The position numbers and the translations under genes are program-made. Below, piece by piece: positions 4,901-5,435 of a DNA stretch of 5,435 nt (positions are counted from its first letter, which is position 1; the number at the start of each line of letters is the position of its first letter). Source of the DNA: an uncultured Oscillospiraceae bacterium (GTDB lineage Bacteria; Bacillota; Clostridia; Oscillospirales; Oscillospiraceae); assembly GCA_934661715.1 (NCBI GenBank), contig CAKUJL010000112.1, forward strand, positions 1 through 5,435. Direction: 5' to 3'. The notes under the pieces are model-generated. The model searched no databases. It had not been told where the DNA came from and worked only from the letters and a program-made list of their open reading frames with translations.

Positions 4901-5435
4901 GGCGAAAAATCCGGCGCGGCTGCGTCTTGCAAACGCTGCAAACCTTGGCACACAGGGACAGCTCGTCGGTGAGATCGGCGAGGCAAACGGCGCGATTCTC
5001 GCGATGACGGCCAGCGGCGTTCCGGAGACGGACGAGGGCGAAGGCGCGCTTCCCGCGGGCTACGCGATGAGCTCCGGCGTGGGATACGGCGAATATTTTG
5101 CCTTCCCGGCGGATTCCGGCTATTGCCGCGCGGAGATTTCAAACGATAACATGCTCTCCATCGTCCCAACGCAAGACGCAGTAGGGAAGACCTGCCGCGA
5201 CGCGGTGGAGACGGTCCCGGCCCTGATTCTGGACGGCGAAACGCAGGCGCTTTCCGGCTGGACCGAGCAAAATGCCCGCACGTGCATCGGCCAGTCGGGA
5301 CGGCTCGAAATGCTGCTTCTCGCGATCGAAGGCCGAAACCCGGAGGATGCACTCTACGGCGCAACGCTTTCCGAGTGCGCGGAAATCCTCGCCCGCCACA
5401 ATGCCCGGCAGGCCGCCAACCTCTCCGGCGGTAAC
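1953..5435 (+). CDS. BlaR1-like M56 metalloprotease sensor with C-terminal phosphodiester glycosidase (NAGPA) domain, 3'-truncated
   Basis: One open frame of 1161 codons runs without a stop to the window end; I checked it codon by codon. Residues 1-330 resemble BlaR1: membrane segments near 4-26, 34-50 and 122-141, then a cytoplasmic M56 zinc protease with HELTH (206-210) and Glu247-x-x-x-Asp251 in the CELACDEAVL motif, then a basic stretch and membrane segment 312-328 ending in LAAC. The rest is predicted extracellular: an unrecognised region (331-582), an Ala/Thr/Glu-rich linker (583-625), an unrecognised mainly beta-like region (626-890) and a NAGPA-type domain (about 940 to the end). BlaR1 normally ends in a penicillin-binding domain of about 250 residues; none is seen here. 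By family knowledge the M56 part should trigger cleavage of the cognate BlaI. What the ectodomain senses is unknown; a cell-wall glycan is inference. The stop is probably a short way downstream. Confidence 0.9.
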   Translation, partial: MMNTVLEVLVSSSVLITALAALRFFLRGKISARLQYALWLLAALRLLVPVSLVSSPVSVMNAVPEAAIEQTPFVFEQTGTSQWDTIDSKPLPASTAVDENAQEEAKPAMQLEPETSSRLSTQAVLAIVWAAGSALTLGFILTQNLRAAKRLKENRVQLDVREAEIPVYRTEELATPCLFGLVRPSVYLTKSAFDADGNPDAFVLRHELTHYHRRDHIWCALRLLCTAAYWFDPFVWLAAKLSKLDCELACDEAVLRGLDDLERIAYGRALLGQVSPRQDKAYLAACATTMASSKRALRTRIRRIAKKQKTTAVALVLAVAVCVVLAACTFTNRAAEMGTAKLAAKDSAETVLEIDGWSYRLELQQLSREDAARVTKLGKVANAADKALTDDLTPERTPVYYGELDGQMVYQNKTGQWCYLDLMFLHNEDMDALDRYAPDCGKNGGIYYCRTGTIYVAEKINEDASIDVQLFVVGLVDGEVQVTHTAEGRFDDTCGYGLYQTRFDNMTVVFGLLDPNGMKDTSTHEISGVNYNGIWVRFEDESGKGQSVIASVSTPFALEFYDCGRAVSAELKMNKNWVSSEKNPAAVFTDIPAAGEDRAAALSINEPSTAAAVTEGAETTDVDQEAIRQAVYERFSTAQWDWDTLTEDEARTFEGTDSRENGMIGSYPNYYGAFADYFAAAGKAPSDEEVWTITLPRENLMALSIHQYGEQVQKLYYCLGTGTLCGFLQQPQIDTDTRVGIGISTDYADENIVVFHGYFGLFVYDLNRSEITFSMDLGTATGTTNMQGSYAVSVFVEAKTETPEIMVTYYDMQRVGESPLSYYIDAATGEIRYSPTVYPENGFVSAGTQAHNVEMVTDNVKDLTYSDGTKTWKLFENWDFGTAADGRIVPLTNPASGGEDADKAAFFDLFYELDERSMQAYLDEHPEALANGWAGIRIDASGLDEEGTSIHTKLGEQVLAVNYEQSLLLLCVEGKSYRGVLAVAKNPARLRLANAANLGTQGQLVGEIGEANGAILAMTASGVPETDEGEGALPAGYAMSSGVGYGEYFAFPADSGYCRAEISNDNMLSIVPTQDAVGKTCRDAVETVPALILDGETQALSGWTEQNARTCIGQSGRLEMLLLAIEGRNPEDALYGATLSECAEILARHNARQAANLSGGN
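2230..2247. repeat. Internal inverted repeat resembling a BlaI operator
   Basis: CGTCTAC, then GGCT, then GTAGACG form 7-bp perfect arms around a 4-nt centre, inside the sensor gene (first extracellular loop). Aligned to GTTTACA-NN-TGTAAAC, bases 2231-2246 match 11 of 14 informative positions with the same dyad spacing. It could be a weak repressor site or coincidence in coding sequence. Confidence 0.3.
2568..2705 (+). other. M56 zinc-protease active site (HELTH and ExxxD)
   Basis: His206-Glu207-Leu-Thr-His210 supplies two zinc-binding histidines and the catalytic glutamate. Glu247, in the ExxxD motif with Asp251, is the expected third zinc ligand. HELTHYHRRD is the usual gluzincin-type BlaR1/MecR1 context. 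All key residues are intact, so the protease is likely active. Confidence 0.9.
2886..2936 (+). other. Fourth membrane segment with lipobox-like LAAC
   Basis: Residues 312-328 are strongly hydrophobic and follow a highly basic run (KRALRTRIRRIAKKQK), as expected for a segment crossing outward. It ends L325-A326-A327-C328, which fits the bacterial lipobox. Whether signal peptidase II cuts this internal segment cannot be told from sequence. Confidence 0.6.
3828..4619 (+). other. Middle ectodomain, unrecognised, beta-rich appearance
   Basis: Residues 626-889 of the sensor protein show alternating hydrophobic strands, including HGYFGLFVYDLNRSEITFSM (756-775) and YYIDAATGEIRYSP. The rhythm of VYDLN...ITF and YYIDAATGEI resembles blades of an extracellular propeller or ligand-binding module, but I cannot assign a family. 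It follows a low-complexity linker and precedes the glycosidase-like domain, so it is most likely a sensing or spacing module. Confidence 0.4.
4770..5435 (+). other. Phosphodiester glycosidase (NAGPA/DUF2233-like) domain, incomplete
   Basis: Residues about 940-1161 follow the NAGPA pattern. The entry is GTSIHTKLGEQVLAVNYEQ, followed by SYRGVLAVAKNPARLRL and then LVGEIGEANGAILAMTASG, where many members have an ING motif. Later come VPALILDGE, RTCIG (1109-1113), LLLAIEGR with GATLSECAEILARH, and finally NLSGGN at the window edge in place of the usual NLDGG. The family removes GlcNAc from phosphodiester-linked GlcNAc-1-phosphate in animals and is linked to cell-surface polysaccharides in bacteria. 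The Asp-to-Ser change in NLDGG may mean lost or altered catalysis. A few dozen residues are probably missing beyond the window. Confidence 0.82.

Noticed and set aside
4540..5364. A 274-codon minus-strand frame rich in Arg, Pro and Ser.
   Set aside because: It is a shadow of the NAGPA-encoding region; low-complexity composition and no recognisable domain.

Overview
This window looks like a chromosomal segment from a GC-rich, low-oxygen gut-type Bacillota, probably Clostridia of the Oscillospiraceae/Ruminococcaceae kind. The assignment is inferred from four things: a Gram-positive RadA, strong AGGAGG-type ribosome binding sites, a BlaI-type repressor with GTTTACA/TGTAAAC operators, and a very large M56 sensor of the sort common in that group. 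No rRNA, tRNA, CRISPR array or insertion sequence is visible.

Left part (1-1477): a housekeeping operon. It opens inside radA (5' end missing), which encodes the DNA-repair ATPase RadA with its Lon-like C-terminal domain. Twelve bases later a GTG-started gene encodes a small HD-domain metal hydrolase of the YfbR/HDDC2 5'-deoxynucleotidase kind. The operon ends in a strong intrinsic terminator whose loop holds the stop codon.

Middle (1478-1584): a compact regulatory region. A sigma-A-type promoter (perfect TTGACA, 17-bp spacer, TATCTT) is overlaid by three BlaI/MecI-like operators with centres 31 and 32 bp apart, close to three helical turns each. Operator 2 contains the -35 box and operator 3 covers the expected transcription start. 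This predicts tight repression of the operon by its own first gene product.

Right part (1585-5435): a blaI-blaR1-like operon. The first gene encodes a 123-residue BlaI/MecI winged-helix repressor that keeps the Asn-Phe dipeptide at the place where family members are cut. The second gene overlaps it by 4 bp (ATGA). It is one uninterrupted reading frame of at least 1161 codons running off the window end. Its N-terminus is an M56 (BlaR1-type) membrane metalloprotease with HELTH and ExxxD motifs. A fourth membrane helix with a lipobox-like LAAC follows, then about 830 residues of predicted extracellular sequence. There is no penicillin-binding (SxxK/KTG) sensor domain. Instead the C-terminus is a phosphodiester glycosidase (NAGPA/DUF2233-type) domain, cut by the window end.

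How it may work (inference): the ectodomain senses a cell-envelope ligand, possibly a sugar-1-phosphate-containing glycan polymer rather than a beta-lactam. The signal activates the cytoplasm-facing M56 site, directly or indirectly causing BlaI cleavage and derepression. A perfect BlaI-like palindrome at the window's first 16 bases (inside radA) and weaker ones inside the sensor gene suggest a possible wider set of binding sites, but they may be chance.
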